64,000 bases of DNA from Epiperipatus broadwayi (lineage: Eukaryota; Onychophora; Udeonychophora; Euonychophora; Peripatidae): NCBI GenBank assembly GCA_028023455.1, contig JAQFVV010006697.1:374001-438000 (forward strand), written 5' to 3'. The first letter of the stretch is position 1, and each line of letters starts with the position of its first letter. The position numbers were made by a program, and so were the translations under genes. The notes under the pieces are model-generated. The model was not told where the DNA came from, ran no database searches, and saw only the letters and a program-made list of their open reading frames with translations. Of the stretch, positions 24,259 to 39,739 are shown piece after piece.

Positions 24259-24628
24259 TGAGCAAATGAAAGAGGTAGTTAATTTCTGACTCTTTTTTCG
24301 TTTATGTAAAACAAATCTTACACTTGTTCGGCAGTTTTGGTATAGCGCCATCTTTTGGACATAAATAACAAGTGATAGCAGGTTACGTGATTAACTTGTA
24401 TTTGTTTTTTCATAAATGTACCTTTAGAGTTTTCTTGCAATGATATATATTGCAGAGACTTTGATTATATGGTGATTCTGAACTGAGATCAGACCCATAT
24501 AAATATCTAGCTTGCTAGGCTGGGTTTGAAGACTTTTCCGGTCTGAAAAATTCACGCTTGCAATCTGATAGAAACGTTTTGCATAAACACTTGAGAGTCA
24601 GTGTTTAGATCTAGTTTCTATACTCTAT

Positions 24629-24675
24629 CTCCCACTGAGGATAGCAAACCAGCTTGAAATCAGCTGATCTGGGAG
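24629..24675 (+). ncRNA. Hammerhead ribozyme, array unit R3
   Basis: Identical to unit R1 over 47 nt; predicted cleavage after C24669, 417 nt from the site of unit R2. Confidence 0.77.
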
Positions 24676-25045
24676 TGAGCAAATGAAAGAGGTAGTTAAT
24701 TTCTGACTCTTTTTTCGTTTATGTAAAACAAATCTTACACTTGTTCGGCAGTTTTGGTATAGCGCCATCTTTTGGACATAAATAACAAGTGATAGCAGGT
24801 TACGTGATTAACTTGTATTTGTTTTTTCATAAATGTACCTTTAGAGTTTTCTTGCAATGATATATATTGCAGAGACTTTGATTATATGGTGATTCTGAAC
24901 TGAGATCAGACCCATATAAATATCTAGCTTGCTAGGCTGGGTTTGAAGACTTTTCCGGTCTGAAAAATTCACGCTTGCAATCTGATAGAAACGTTTTGCA
25001 TAAATACTTGAGAGTCAGTGTTTAGATCTAGTTTCTATACTCTAT

Positions 25046-25092
25046 CTCCCACTGAGGATAGCAAACCAGCTTGAAATCAGCTGATCTGGGAG
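25046..25092 (+). ncRNA. Hammerhead ribozyme, array unit R4
   Basis: Identical to unit R1 over 47 nt; predicted cleavage after C25086. The last unit ends 104 bp later at the TA tract, so no further ribozyme follows to release a monomer from it. Confidence 0.77.
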
Positions 25093-25190
25093 TGAGCAAA
25101 TGAAAGAGGTAGTTAATTTCTGACTCTTTTTTCGTTTATGTAAAACAAATCTTACACTTGTTCGGCGGTTTTGGTATAGCGCCATCTTTT

Positions 25191-25225
<35 letters not shown>

Positions 25226-25226
<1 letters not shown>

Positions 25227-26743
25227 GTAGGCAAATAATTTTAAACCTACATATCTGCTTATATACATATAGTATGTACATACATAAACCTACATATGGG
25301 CTGATATGTTTGAGAAATCAATTCTTATTTTTTTTTGTCTATTGTGAGAAAGCAAACAAATTTGTTATACACATGAAGTATATATGCATATAAACTAATA
25401 TGTTCATCTATTGGTGGAAATTAATTGTTTTTCTTTTATTCATTTAATATCATTAACTAAAATACTAATTGACTTATAAGACAAACATAATCAAAGATTA
25501 AAATTTAAATGAGGTCAAAATTGTTGCTAAATGATCAAATTTGGAATAATGAAAATTCAATAAAAATAATAATGTTTTATAATTTTTTTATTAAGTAGTA
25601 ACAATAGGTTTTTAGCTAGCATGAGACAAAGTAGTGTTTATCAGTTGGAAAGTAACAATTGAACCAATGGCACATATGTAAAGTTTTTATTTCTTTCTTA
25701 AAAAAGAAAAAAAAAAAGAAACTGTTTGGGCAACTAAAAACAGTAGAATGTTAATAACTGTAGTTCCAGGATAATATAAAATCTTTATTTCGGATAGAAG
25801 GAAACTGGAAAGCTAAACTTCAATTTATAATTAGCAAGAATGAACTAATAACTTAATTTATTCTGCAAACTGGAATTGATTATTATAGAAATGATGAAAA
25901 AGAAATGTGAAACTACTAAAAATTAACTGTTTTCTTTAAAAGCTATTTTTATATATATTTAAGCCACATTATAAATAACAGTTTATAAAAGAAATCATTA
26001 CAATGTATTCAGGGTAAAAAAGCTAATGCTGTGGGATCTTCCAAAGCTAGCTTCAATGTCATTATGAAATTAATAAATTTTTCCATCAAGGTGTCTATTT
26101 AGAGAATGCTGGTGTACATCAATCTTCCATGGATTTATATACATTCAGGAGAGATATTTGGTGTGTGTTTACTTTAATCAAGAAGCATAAAATACATAAT
26201 TAGCAACAGTGTTGGTGAACAAGAATAGTATACATGGAGATTGACATTATATACTCTTAACTGAGAATAAGATGCTTGCTTTTTTCAAGATAAATATATT
26301 TTGTTTGATTCACGTGATTATTATTTTTTTTGCTTTTATCATTTCTATTTGAAAGTTTATGTATTGTAATTTTTTTTATTGTGTATTCAAGATTCATTTT
26401 CAAATTTGATCACCTGCAATTTGAAAATGGAAGCAGTGGCTGGATAAATGTCATATGTTGATTTATTTTAAAAAAGGAATCATAGTCAATTAATATGTAT
26501 TATTTTTAATAAAAGTAAATTTACAGATTCCTCTGGAAATTCAACATTGATCCATCAAGGTAACTTCAAGTAAGGTTTTTATATATTTAACATTGAAGGC
26601 AAACTTTAGGTCAAACAAAACTATTTAGTTTACTAATAAGTTTGAACAATATTTACTTATAATTTTGTTTTACTTCTGAGTGCAATTAACCCACTGAATG
26701 AATGGTCTTTTTTCATATCTGTCATTAATTGATACTATGACTT

Positions 26744-26794
<51 letters not shown>

Positions 26795-27786
26795 TAAAAA
26801 ATAGTTAAAAATATATTTACCCTAACCTAAAAATATCATTCCAATAATTACATTAATGGGGTAGTTTTAGAATTAGTGAACTCTCATTTTGCTTTTTTTA
26901 TGTATATATTTAATGAATTATATAATATAATTTTGTATATAATATACTTCAAATTATTTTGTTTGTGTTGTGTGAAGCAATCAAAATGATAGAAAACCAT
27001 TCTTGATAAATGCATATTTATATATTTTATTATCCTTTGTTTGTAAATATTTATTATATATGTTGTTAATAAATTTATTACTTTGTTTAAATCAATCTGA
27101 TCTCTGTTTGATCATCACCATCATCATTGTGCATTGATTACACTAGATGTTTGATCTTCACCATCATCCCTGTGCATTGATATCACTAGATGTTTGATCA
27201 TCACCATCATTATTGTGCACTTATATCATTAAAAGTTGCATCATCACATTATGAATTGACAACATTAGTTTGATGATGATGATCATCATTATGTATTGCT
27301 CTTTTAAAGAATTGATCATCAGTATTTTTCTATATGTATGCTTATATAGGCATATTTGTTTAATAATTGAGTAAGCCATCCCTGAAGAGAGCTGACTGCA
27401 AGAACTCCCTGAGTTTGAATTTTGTGGTGTAATGGGGCCTAAAAAGGGAGATGTCATGAATATGCACTGATCTAAGTTACATTGAAATATTGTTAGTAAA
27501 TTATAAGATAGTATATTAAAAGTATATTTCATTTGCAACTGGGCATTTCATTGTGACATCTTTAGCATCCTATTGAAAGGCCTAGGTCTGACAGTAGTGA
27601 GATGTGCTCCGTTTGTTATATGTCATTCCTGATTCAGTAACATCTGCCATATGTAAATGTCCCATCAAATCATAAATTTAGGATATGACTTGTAGGTTGA
27701 TTGACACATTTCATTCACATCACCCAACTACTTGGCTGTATTTGCATCATCGTATGGTGTACCCAGTGGTTCTGTTATATCTGGCA
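25226..27786 (+). repeat. 5' LTR-like direct repeat, 2561 bp
   Basis: It starts GGTAGGCAAATAATTT next to a TA tract and ends TTATATCTGGCA. It contains its own (TA)n (about 26751-26791) absent from the partner, and a short minisatellite at 27108-27240 built on ATCACTAGATGTTTGATCAT and CACCATCAT. The sequence following it (TCCAAACGTTTAGG) may include a primer-binding site but I could not match a tRNA. Confidence 0.78.
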
Positions 27787-28313
27787 TCCAAACGTTTAGG
27801 TGTGAATATAGTTTAGATGCAAGGAAGGATCAGCCATTGGACTGGAATTTTTTAAAAAAAAATTTTTTTAATATTTTTTTTTATTTTACCTTTAAGCTTT
27901 AAATCTTAAATTCATATTGGACATACTCTCTTATATAAGACCAAAATTTATTTGATAATGAAGTGATATATCAATTCTTTTTTTTTGGAAATTTAAAATT
28001 CACATTAAAAATAAATAACATTGAAAGAGATAAATGCAACATGTGATGAAGTGAACAAATAGAGATCAATAGTTAAATAAGTAATCAATAAGTGAAGTTA
28101 AAAATAGAGGAATTAGGCAAGTTTAAACACCAGTTAAAAATAGACAGTAAATAAATAAACAATGACATGAAGTGGTTAGGAGTCCTATAGTATTCTATTT
28201 TGATATTTGTAAGTATAAAGTTTTTTTTGAATAATTAGTTAAATAGTAGTTATTAAGAAGTGGAATAATATTTAGAAGCAAGAATATAGAGACTATAAAA
28301 GACATATTAGATA

Positions 28314-28737
28314 CTAGTGTTGTTGAAGGGGAAGTGATATTAATAATAGTAATGGTGAGGGGTCTTTATCAATCCAAACTCCTGGGGGGGGGGGTCTATG
28401 ATGGAAATGAATGAAACTCCACAAAGACAAGGAGAAAGTCAAACAGCATTCCAGATGCAAAAAGTTCCCATTGACAAGATTATTCAAGCATCTGAAAGTA
28501 AAGTAGTACATGATACTGAAAATATTTCCATCTCACAAACAATGTTTTAAGAAATGATGAAGAAGTTAATCATTACTTCAAGACAGATATTAGCAACTTG
28601 GAGGACAAGATGAGTAGCATGAGTAATGATCTAAATAATAAGATAGACAGCATGGAGGCAAAAATGACAACTAAGTTGGATATCAATAACATGATGGAAT
28701 GTTTTGAGGGATTTAAAAAAAAAACACAGAAATGAAC
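28314..28737 (+). pseudogene. Gag-like coiled-coil remnant of the LTR element
   Basis: From 28401 the frame reads MEMNETPQRQGESQ and continues about 49 codons. After a one-base shift near 28550 it continues as ISNLEDKMSSMSNDLNNKI, then DSMEAKMTTKLD, a heptad-like repeat predicting a coiled coil. Its position at the start of the internal region and lack of other homology suggest Gag. A run of ten G residues at 28385-28394 lies just upstream. Confidence 0.45.
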
Positions 28738-31020
28738 CATGAGAAAGATAATATTGGAAATAATTACCACAGTTTCTGACCATGAAGAGGTGAAAACACT
28801 ACAATGAAATTTGAAAGTGAATTTTTATGTGATAAACCTTATCATTGGCATGACTAGTGCATTATTCATGATCAATGTTATCTGTACATTTGGACTAATG
28901 CTATAATTTTAAAGCTGTTTTATTTTAGTAGAGGATGGTTTCTATTCATTATGGATGGACAATTTACCACTATGTACTCTACTGGTGCTAAAGATCATTC
29001 AAATGATGTAGGAAGTTATGAACAATGCTTAGGAGAACTGCAGAGTGCACATAGTCAAGTAAAACCTAATACTCCTAGTCAATCTATTCAATCTTCATCT
29101 AGTTCAGCATGATCACTCATTGGAGATTGGTCTTTTATATGTAAAAGATGATGAGATGATTATCCACCATTTAAAAAAAACCTCAACAAACCATTAACTT
29201 ACAAAAAAATATGCCTGGTTTCATTTTTGAATCCAATGATGACAACTAAACATTATTTTATTGGTAAAATTTTATTTGACACTGAATTTTCTGTTGGTTG
29301 GCTATCTCAGGTCTCCAATGATGAGATAGAAGGGATTTCTATAAATCTTAGTTTGGAGAGATAGTACCAAACATAGATCATAATAATCTAAGTACTCCAT
29401 TACCAACCCCCCAAATAAACTCCATGGAAATCGAACATGAAGGAAACATCTCAGTAACCATTCCAGTATTAAATAAAGAAGCAGCTGAAGAACTTATGAT
29501 TAACAATGAAAAAGAGATATTGCCAAGTAAACCTTACTGTAAGTGTAACTAGTACAGTGTGCATTATCAACATCACCTTTATATTTAAAGTGATGTCACA
29601 ATTTTAAAATTATCAGATGAGGATATTAATGGTTTTAGGTTCATGATAAATAGGAAATTTATTATAATGTATCCTGGTGGTAGTTTCATGGATGCCTCAG
29701 TTAATCTTCAAGCTCTGGTTTCATGGATGCCTCAGATAATCATGAAGTTCACAAACAGTTTTTAAAAAATTACAGAATACACACAATCAAGATAAGCTTG
29801 AAACTTTTAGTCAACATATTACATTCTCATATAGTTCCACCGGTTTAGCCACTGTAAAGTATTCTACTACCTGTGAAGGAAATGATGAGATTATAATTCA
29901 CAGATTAGATAAATGATGACAAGCCATTATTTTACAAAATGATTTGCATGGTTTCATTTTTGAATCCTTTCAAAATACCAGACATTCATACATTGCAGAA
30001 CTCACACTTGAACTTGAATTTTCCACAGTTCAGACATCACAGTTTTTCAAAAATGGCATTTAGGATTATTCCTTCAAGCCTAATTTAGAAAAATTGATAC
30101 CATAGATGAATCAAGGTGGCAATAATGTTTACATGGTGATTCTAACCACAAGAATTGTGAAACTGTTCAAACCATGCAACCAAGGAACTCGGAATGAGAT
30201 GCACAAATACTATTGGAAGTTTAAGGCAAACCATCAATCAAAACCTATAGTCATGATGATGGTTAGAAAAACAAAGCATTATTAGATTAAGAAGGCATTT
30301 CAAGGGATAAGCACATTTTCAAAAGAATTAAATTCGATTACATGGTTAGAACTTATATCTCCGATCATCTTAGTCATTCTTTGTGAAACTCCAACTTTCT
30401 TTATGATCCTGATGAAGATCTGGGTATGAAAGATCCCATGATGAAAAGGCAATCCATAATGTTGTGGTCCATTAAGTGAATGAATACATGGTTTCACAAG
30501 TTATGCAATACATATAAAAGCCCATTCACATACATTAGGCATGTGAATAACATTGCTTCAAAGAAAAAAGCACATGTTAGGGAAGGACCATTGGAACTCA
30601 TAAAAGGACTAAAGAGAGTAATTGAATCCACTATGATTTTGTATAAAAAATGATAGGTTCATATGTAAATGGAGAAATTTGGACAATGATAAATACTGAC
30701 AAAGAAAAGACCTGCCCAAAGAAATGTCATAAATGAAGAAATCCATTTATTGTATAAAACGTTAGATTTTTAATTATTATTTCCTTAAATATAGAATGAT
30801 AACCTACTCAGTCATTTAAATAAACATAAGTTTTAAGCTAACAGAAGTCTGAGATTGAGTAATAAATTTATTTAACATTCCTTATAAAGTGGTTTCAAAT
30901 AAATATGGTTACAATAAATATAAATCTGCAGCCATGAGAATTATAATAGATAAGTAATAGGATATATTGCAAGCTTGAGAGCAATTTACTATGAAGTCAA
31001 ATCATAGAAATCAGAATGTA
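28738..31020 (+). other. Unrecognised internal region of the LTR element
   Basis: Short open stretches such as MDGQFTTMYSTGAKDHSND (28950) and STPLPTPQINSMEIEHEGN (29400) look coding but are interrupted. A segment about FIFESNDDN (29230) and one about FIFESFQN (29960) resemble each other, so part may be duplicated. I cannot see catalytic protease, RT or integrase-core motifs. Confidence 0.4.
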
Positions 31021-31245
31021 AGAAGGTCTAAATATGAATTCAGAATTGGAGACAGAGTGCTAATAAAAACTCTACATCCTAGTAAACTACAGGAATGTAA
31101 ATATCATAATTTCAGTAATATGTAAGAGGGACCATATACCATCAGTTAGTAATCAGGTCCAAATGCAGTTTAGGTAAACCAAGAAGGAGAGGTCTGAGGC
31201 ATGTATAATACCCGTATCTTAAAGCCTTATTTTGGATATTAGTAA
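31021..31245 (+). pseudogene. Integrase C-terminal domain remnant
   Basis: The frame gives YEFRIGDRVLIKTLHPSKL, then after one stop EGPYTIS, and ends RILKPYF. This is the characteristic end of Ty3-type pol proteins: a GDRVL start, GPYxI strand and a HVxRLKPYF-like terminus. It lies 600 bp before the polypurine tract, as expected. Confidence 0.72.
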
Positions 31246-31840
31246 CAATTTAGGTTGATATCAGGAAATTTTTTACATAGCTGAGATATATAAATAAATA
31301 AAAAAATGGGTACACTTTGTAAAAATAGCAAGTGATATATATATATATATATATATAGTACAACATTAGGGATATTAAGTTTGATGAGGGTATTTCCCAA
31401 GTAACCCATAAGTGCAATAATGGGAATATCTATAGGGTAACTTAAAAAAATATGTTATGATATTTGGCTAGACCTTCAAAGTCCAATAATTGTCAAAGGA
31501 GCATGGAGAAGTTTAGCAAGTAAATAATTTTATGTGCTTTCTGTAACAGAGACAGATTCTTGGTTATGCTCAATTATATAACCATCAAAGCTCTAAATCC
31601 AGCACACTATTTGAACTTCCCAAAACCAGCTGTTAAATAATAAAAAATATTAGAAGGTAAGTAAATTGATGTAGCAACCATTCACCAAATGCAAAATAAT
31701 TATACATTTTTATCATACTTGTGAGTGCTAAAATTTAAAATCTAGTTCAAAATTTTAACTGTTTAGGAGAGGAGTGTTGTAAAAGATGCCTTACAACCAA
31801 CCTTCACTCCTGTCCCAATGTCTTCCACAATGTTTAAATT

Positions 31841-31852
31841 CAGACAAAGGGG
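31841..31852 (+). other. Polypurine tract
   Basis: CAGACAAAGGGG immediately precedes the 3' LTR-like repeat. In LTR elements this primes plus-strand DNA synthesis. The corresponding position before the 5' repeat is a TA tract instead, so this tract is not part of the repeat. Confidence 0.6.
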
Positions 31853-32172
31853 TAGGCAAATAATTTATCATACACACCTAGTTATATACATATTGTATGT
31901 ACATATATAAACCTACATATGTGCTGATATATTTGAGAAATTAATTCTTTTTTTGTCTATTATGAGAAAGCAAACAAATTTGTTATACACATGAAGTATA
32001 TATGCATATAAACTAATATGTTCATCTATTGATAGAAATTAATTGTTTTTCTTTTATTCATTTAATATTATTAATTAAAATACTAATTGACTTATAAGAC
32101 AGATAAAATCAAAGATTAAAATTTATGAGGTCAAAATTGTTGCTAAATGATCGAATTTGGAATAATGAAAAT

Positions 32173-32223
<51 letters not shown>

Positions 32224-34399
32224 TTTTATAATTTTTTTTTTTATTAAGTTGTAACAATATGTTTTTAGCTAGCATGAGACAAAGTAGTGTTCTTCAGTTG
32301 GAAAGTAACAATTGAACCAACAGCACATAAGTAAACTTTTTATTTCTTTCTTAAAAAAAAGAAAGAGAAAAAAACTGTTTGGGCATCTAAAAACAGAATG
32401 TTAATATCTGTAGTTTCAGGATTGTATAAAATCTTTATTTTGGATAGAAGAAAACTGGAAAGTTAAACTTCAATTTATAATTAGCAGGAATAAACTAATG
32501 ACTTAATTTATTCTGCAAACTGGAATTCATTATTATAGAAATTTAAACTACTAAAAATTAACTGTTTCTTTAAAAGCTATTTTAATATATATTTAAGCCA
32601 CGTTATAATAACAGTTTATAAAAGGAATCATTACAATGTATACACCGTAAAAAAGCCAAAGCTGTGGGATCTTCCAAAGCTAGCTTCGATGTCATTATGA
32701 AATTATAAAATTTTCCATCAAGATGTCTATTTAGAGAACACTGGTGTACACCAATCTTCCATTGACTTATATATGTTCAGGAGAAATATTTGGTATGTGT
32801 TTTCTTTAATCAAGGAGCATGAAATAGATAAATAGCAGAAGAGTTGGTGAACAAGAACAGTATACATGGAGCTTGACATTGTAAACTCTTAACTGTGAAT
32901 AAGATGCTTGCTTTCTTCAAGATAAATATATTTTGTTTGATTCACATGATTATTTTTTTTTTTTGCTTTTACCATTTCTATTTGAAAGTTTATGTATTGT
33001 AATTTTTTTATTGTATATTCAAGCTTCATTTTCAAATTCAATCACTTGCAATTTAAAAGTGGAAGCTGAGCATGGATAAATGTCATATCATTAAGCATCA
33101 CATGATCACATTTCCTATACTAGCACATTAATTGTTGAAATGTCATATGTTGATTCATTTTAAAAAAGAAATCATAGTCTATTAATATTAATTATTTTTA
33201 ATAAAAGTAAATTTATAGATTCCTCTGGAAATTCAACATTGATCCATCAAGGTGACTTCAAGTAAGGTTTTATATATTTATCATTGAAGGCAAACTTTAA
33301 GCCAAACAAATCTATCTTGTTTACTAATAAGTTTTAATAATATTTACTTGTTGTAATTTTGTTTTACTTCAGAGTGCAATTAACCCACTGAGTGAATGGT
33401 CTTTTTCATATCTGTCAATAATTTATACTATGACTTATATTTTAATAAAAAATAGTTATAAATATATTTACCCTAACCTAAATATATCATTCTAATAATT
33501 ACATTAATGGGGTAGTTTTAGAATTAGTGAACTCTCATTTTGCTTTTTTTTGTTTTATGTATATATTTAATGAATTATATAATATAATTCTGTATATAAT
33601 ATACTTCATATTATTTTGTTTCTGTTGTATGAAGTGATGAAAATGATAAAAAACCATTCTTGATAACCGACTATTTATTTATTTTATCTTTTGTTTGTAA
33701 ATATTTATTATATATGTTGTTAATAAACATATTAAGCTGTTTAAATCAATCTGATCTCTGTTTGATCATCACCATCATCATTGTGCCTTGATTTCACTAG
33801 ATCTTTGTCATAACCATCCCTGTGCATTGATATCACTAGATGTTTGATCATCACCATCATTATTGTGCACTTATATCATTAAAAGTTTCATCATCAAGTT
33901 ATGAATTGACATCATTAAAGGTTTGATGATGATCATCATTATGTAATGCTTTTTATATAATTGATCATCATCAGAATTTTTCTTTATCTATGCTTATATA
34001 GGCATATTTAATTAATAATTGAGTAAGTCCATCCCTGAAGAGAGCTGATTGTAAGAACTCCCTGAGTTTGAATTTTGTGTTGTAATGAGGCCTAAAAAAG
34101 GAGATATAATGAATATGCACTTAGACATTGAAATATTGTTAGTAAATTATAAGTTAATATATTGAAAGTAGATGTGATTTGGTACTGGGCATTTCATTGT
34201 GACATCTTTAGCATCCTATTTGAATGCCTAGGTCTGACAGTAGTGAGATGTGCTTCTTTTGTTATATGCCATTTCTGATTCAGTAACTTCTGATGCACCT
34301 ACATGTAGGTTGTTTGACTCATTTCATTCAAATCTTCCAACTACTTAGCCGTATTTACATCATTGTATGGTGTACCCAGAGGTTCCATTATATCTGGCA
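31851..34399 (+). repeat. 3' LTR-like direct repeat, 2549 bp
   Basis: It is collinear with 25226-27786. Differences include an (AAT)n expansion at 32175-32222, a roughly 55-bp extra segment at about 33083-33139 and loss of the (TA)n. The divergence implies an old insertion. Confidence 0.78.
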
Positions 34400-34437
34400 C
34401 TGTCAACTTTGGGGCAGTGGGTTCATTATAATATATA

Positions 34438-35141
34438 ATGGATTTTCTCAAAATATGAAAATAAAGATTGATTATGATGAGCTAGAAGAAGTTAACAATT
34501 ACAAATATCTTGGTTAGATTATTAATACAAATGAAAACATATTGGATGAAATTAATCGTACAATTAAAATTGGTTTGAGTGCTTTTGGTAGAAATAACTT
34601 GATACTAAAAAGAAATATGCCTATGCATATGAAAAAGATGGTTTGTAATAAATGTCTTTTACCTGTTCTTACTTATAGATCTGAAATTTGAACACTTAAT
34701 AGAAAAGCAATGCAGAGTATTCAGATTACTCAAAGAAGTATCAAGAGATGCATGTTAGGAGTAACAAGAAGAGATAGAAAATATAATATATGGGTAAGAG
34801 AACAAACAGGTGTTACTGACCTCATTGAAAAAAATAAAAGATTTAAGTGAAGTTGGGCTGGACATATTGCTAGAAGGCATGATAATAGATAGACAATTGA
34901 AATCTTAAACTGGATTCCAAGACATTGTAAAAGACCCAAAAAGAGACCACATGCAAGATGGATGGATGAAATAAGAAAGTGTGCTTTGGTTATGTGGAGA
35001 AAAGAAGCTAAAGATTGGAGAAGGTAGATTGAACTTGGAGAGACATTCATCCTGCAGTGGATTGATAATGGTTGATGATAATTTCAGCCTAGTTTACAAA
35101 AATGATATTAATTATAGCTAATTTATAAAATATTATTTAAT
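34438..35141 (+). pseudogene. RTE-like LINE 3' end, plus arm of a fold-back
   Basis: It codes a degenerate version of the last ~200 residues of RTE ORF2: DYDELEEVNNYKYLG, SAFGRNNLILK, CLLPVLTY, EQTGVTDLIE, SWAGHIARR, ARWMDEIRKC and LGETFILQWIDNG. The full-length relative is at 61361-62548 on the other strand. Stops occur at 34518, about 34690, 34850 and 34893. The 5' junction (ATGGATTTTCTCAAAATATG) equals that of the opposite arm but differs from the full-length copy just upstream. The arm ends in a 3' UTR segment that is the inverse of 35239-35299. Confidence 0.82.
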
Positions 35142-35238
35142 TTTCATATGAATACTCCTATCTTCATAAAGCAATGCCTCTTAGTATGTGCAGATGTACA
35201 TATAAATATTAGTATGTGCAGATGTACATATAAATATT
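35142..35238. repeat. Loop of the RTE fold-back with a 28-bp tandem duplication
   Basis: TTAGTATGTGCAGATGTACA and TATAAATA occur twice in a row at 35190-35240 between the two inverted arms. Confidence 0.75.
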
Positions 35239-38939
<3,701 letters not shown>

Positions 38940-39139
38940 ACATTGTAGCACTGGGCCCAGAACTAATGAATTTATGTGGTATTACCATAGGTGTTGTCCA
39001 TAGTGTTATAGATTTGGGAAATGGGAAAATAGATTAGAATTCATGATTGCTCCTGACCTGTGTATCTCCACCACAATTGGATTCAGGGTATTTTGTTCAG
39101 ATCTTAAGTCTTGTTGGATGGACATACATTTTAAGTGGG

Positions 39140-39142
<3 letters not shown>
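38940..39142 (+). repeat. Diverged relative of the 3' end of the 2.08 kb repeat
   Basis: GTTGTCCATAGTG, AGATTAGAATTCATGATTGC, CACAATTGGATTCAGGGTA, TCTTGTTGGATG and the final GTGGGACA followed by (TA)n align with 45050-45194 and 51630-51775 at roughly 70%. It marks an older copy of the same repeat family, also ending at a TA tract. Confidence 0.6.

Positions 39143-39186
<44 letters not shown>
39143..39186. repeat. (TA)n microsatellite
   Basis: 22 TA units directly after the repeat end. Confidence 0.95.
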
Positions 39187-39188
<2 letters not shown>

Positions 39189-39203
39189 AATAATATAAGT
39201 ATA

Positions 39204-39395
39204 TTAAACAGACAAAACTCTCCATACAGTAGTGCCACTCTGTGCCAACCAGAATAATCAATGGATGCCAGAAGGCTTATGCATAAAATCCCCAAGTGCC
39301 TACTCACCCAACAACCCCAGACCAGTTTCTGACCTGTGGCCTTTTTTAGTGAGGATCCTTGGGTGCACTACTGTATGGAGAGTTTTGCTGTTTAA
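39204..39395. mobile_element. TTAA-flanked MITE, copy 1
   Basis: 192 bp bounded by TTAA on both sides. Inverted ends are ACAGACAAAACTCTCC and ATACAGTAGTGC on the left, mirrored on the right with one indel. The interior contains ATCAATGGATGCCAGAAGGC and AGTGCCTACTC. A second copy at 57257-57426 shares the interior and the AACAGGCAAAACT-type end, also with TTAA. TTAA duplications are the mark of piggyBac-type transposition; no transposase is present. Confidence 0.75.
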
Positions 39396-39739
39396 AAACA
39401 GTTATGTACTAACATAAAAGATGGTGATCATGTGATGCTTAGTAATATAAGTGTAATAAAAAAATCCACAGAATAAAGCTACAAAAATTTAAAAAATTCC
39501 TATATAAAATTGAAGATTAATATCCTTTGCTATAACCAGATTTGGCATATTCCCCATCTTAAGTAGCAATACATTAATATTTATATCTTATTAAACTCTC
39601 ACACCAGTAATGCTCCCACATGAATTACCTACTTTCCATTAATTGTGAATACTAATACAATTACACTGTTTATTAAATACATTATCTGTATATTTATAAA
39701 ATATGATTCCTTATTTTTTTTTAAAATCATTTTCCATAT

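Larger units (their letters stand above)
22272..25196. repeat. Tandem-then-inverted array of ~417-bp hammerhead-bearing units
   Basis: Forward units begin (ATGAAAAAACAAATAC) at 22272, 22690, 23108 and 23526. The fourth is cut at about 23602, where orientation flips. Inverted units then run to 25196 with ribozyme-to-ribozyme spacings of 421, 417 and 417 bp. Copies differ at only a few positions each, for example TAAAGG/CTAAAGG variants at unit junctions and GCGG/GCAG. Both outer ends meet TA tracts. No protein frame spans a unit. Each full unit holds a hammerhead fold, on the minus strand in the forward half and on the plus strand in the inverted half. This matches animal retrozymes or ribozyme satellites of a few hundred bases, known to give circular RNAs; mobility here is inference. 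Confidence 0.93.
25226..34399 (+). mobile_element. Decayed LTR retrotransposon (Ty3-like)
   Basis: Two direct repeats of about 2.55 kb (25226-27786 and 31851-34399), roughly 90% alike with several indels, flank 4.06 kb. The internal part begins with a Gag-like coiled coil and ends with a recognisable integrase C-terminal segment. It is followed by AGACAAAGGGG, a polypurine tract exactly at the 3' repeat boundary. That combination fits an LTR element. Protease and RT could not be found and the internal region is full of stops. The repeats are unusually long and their ends (GGTAGGCA...CTGGCA) are not a clean TG...CA; no target duplication is visible. Confidence 0.75.

Noticed and set aside
22272-25196. 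CRISPR-like or protein-coding interpretation of the tandem array
   Set aside because: Units are ~417 bp with no spacers, the DNA is eukaryotic, and the only frame (25042-25281, minus) is not open across units.
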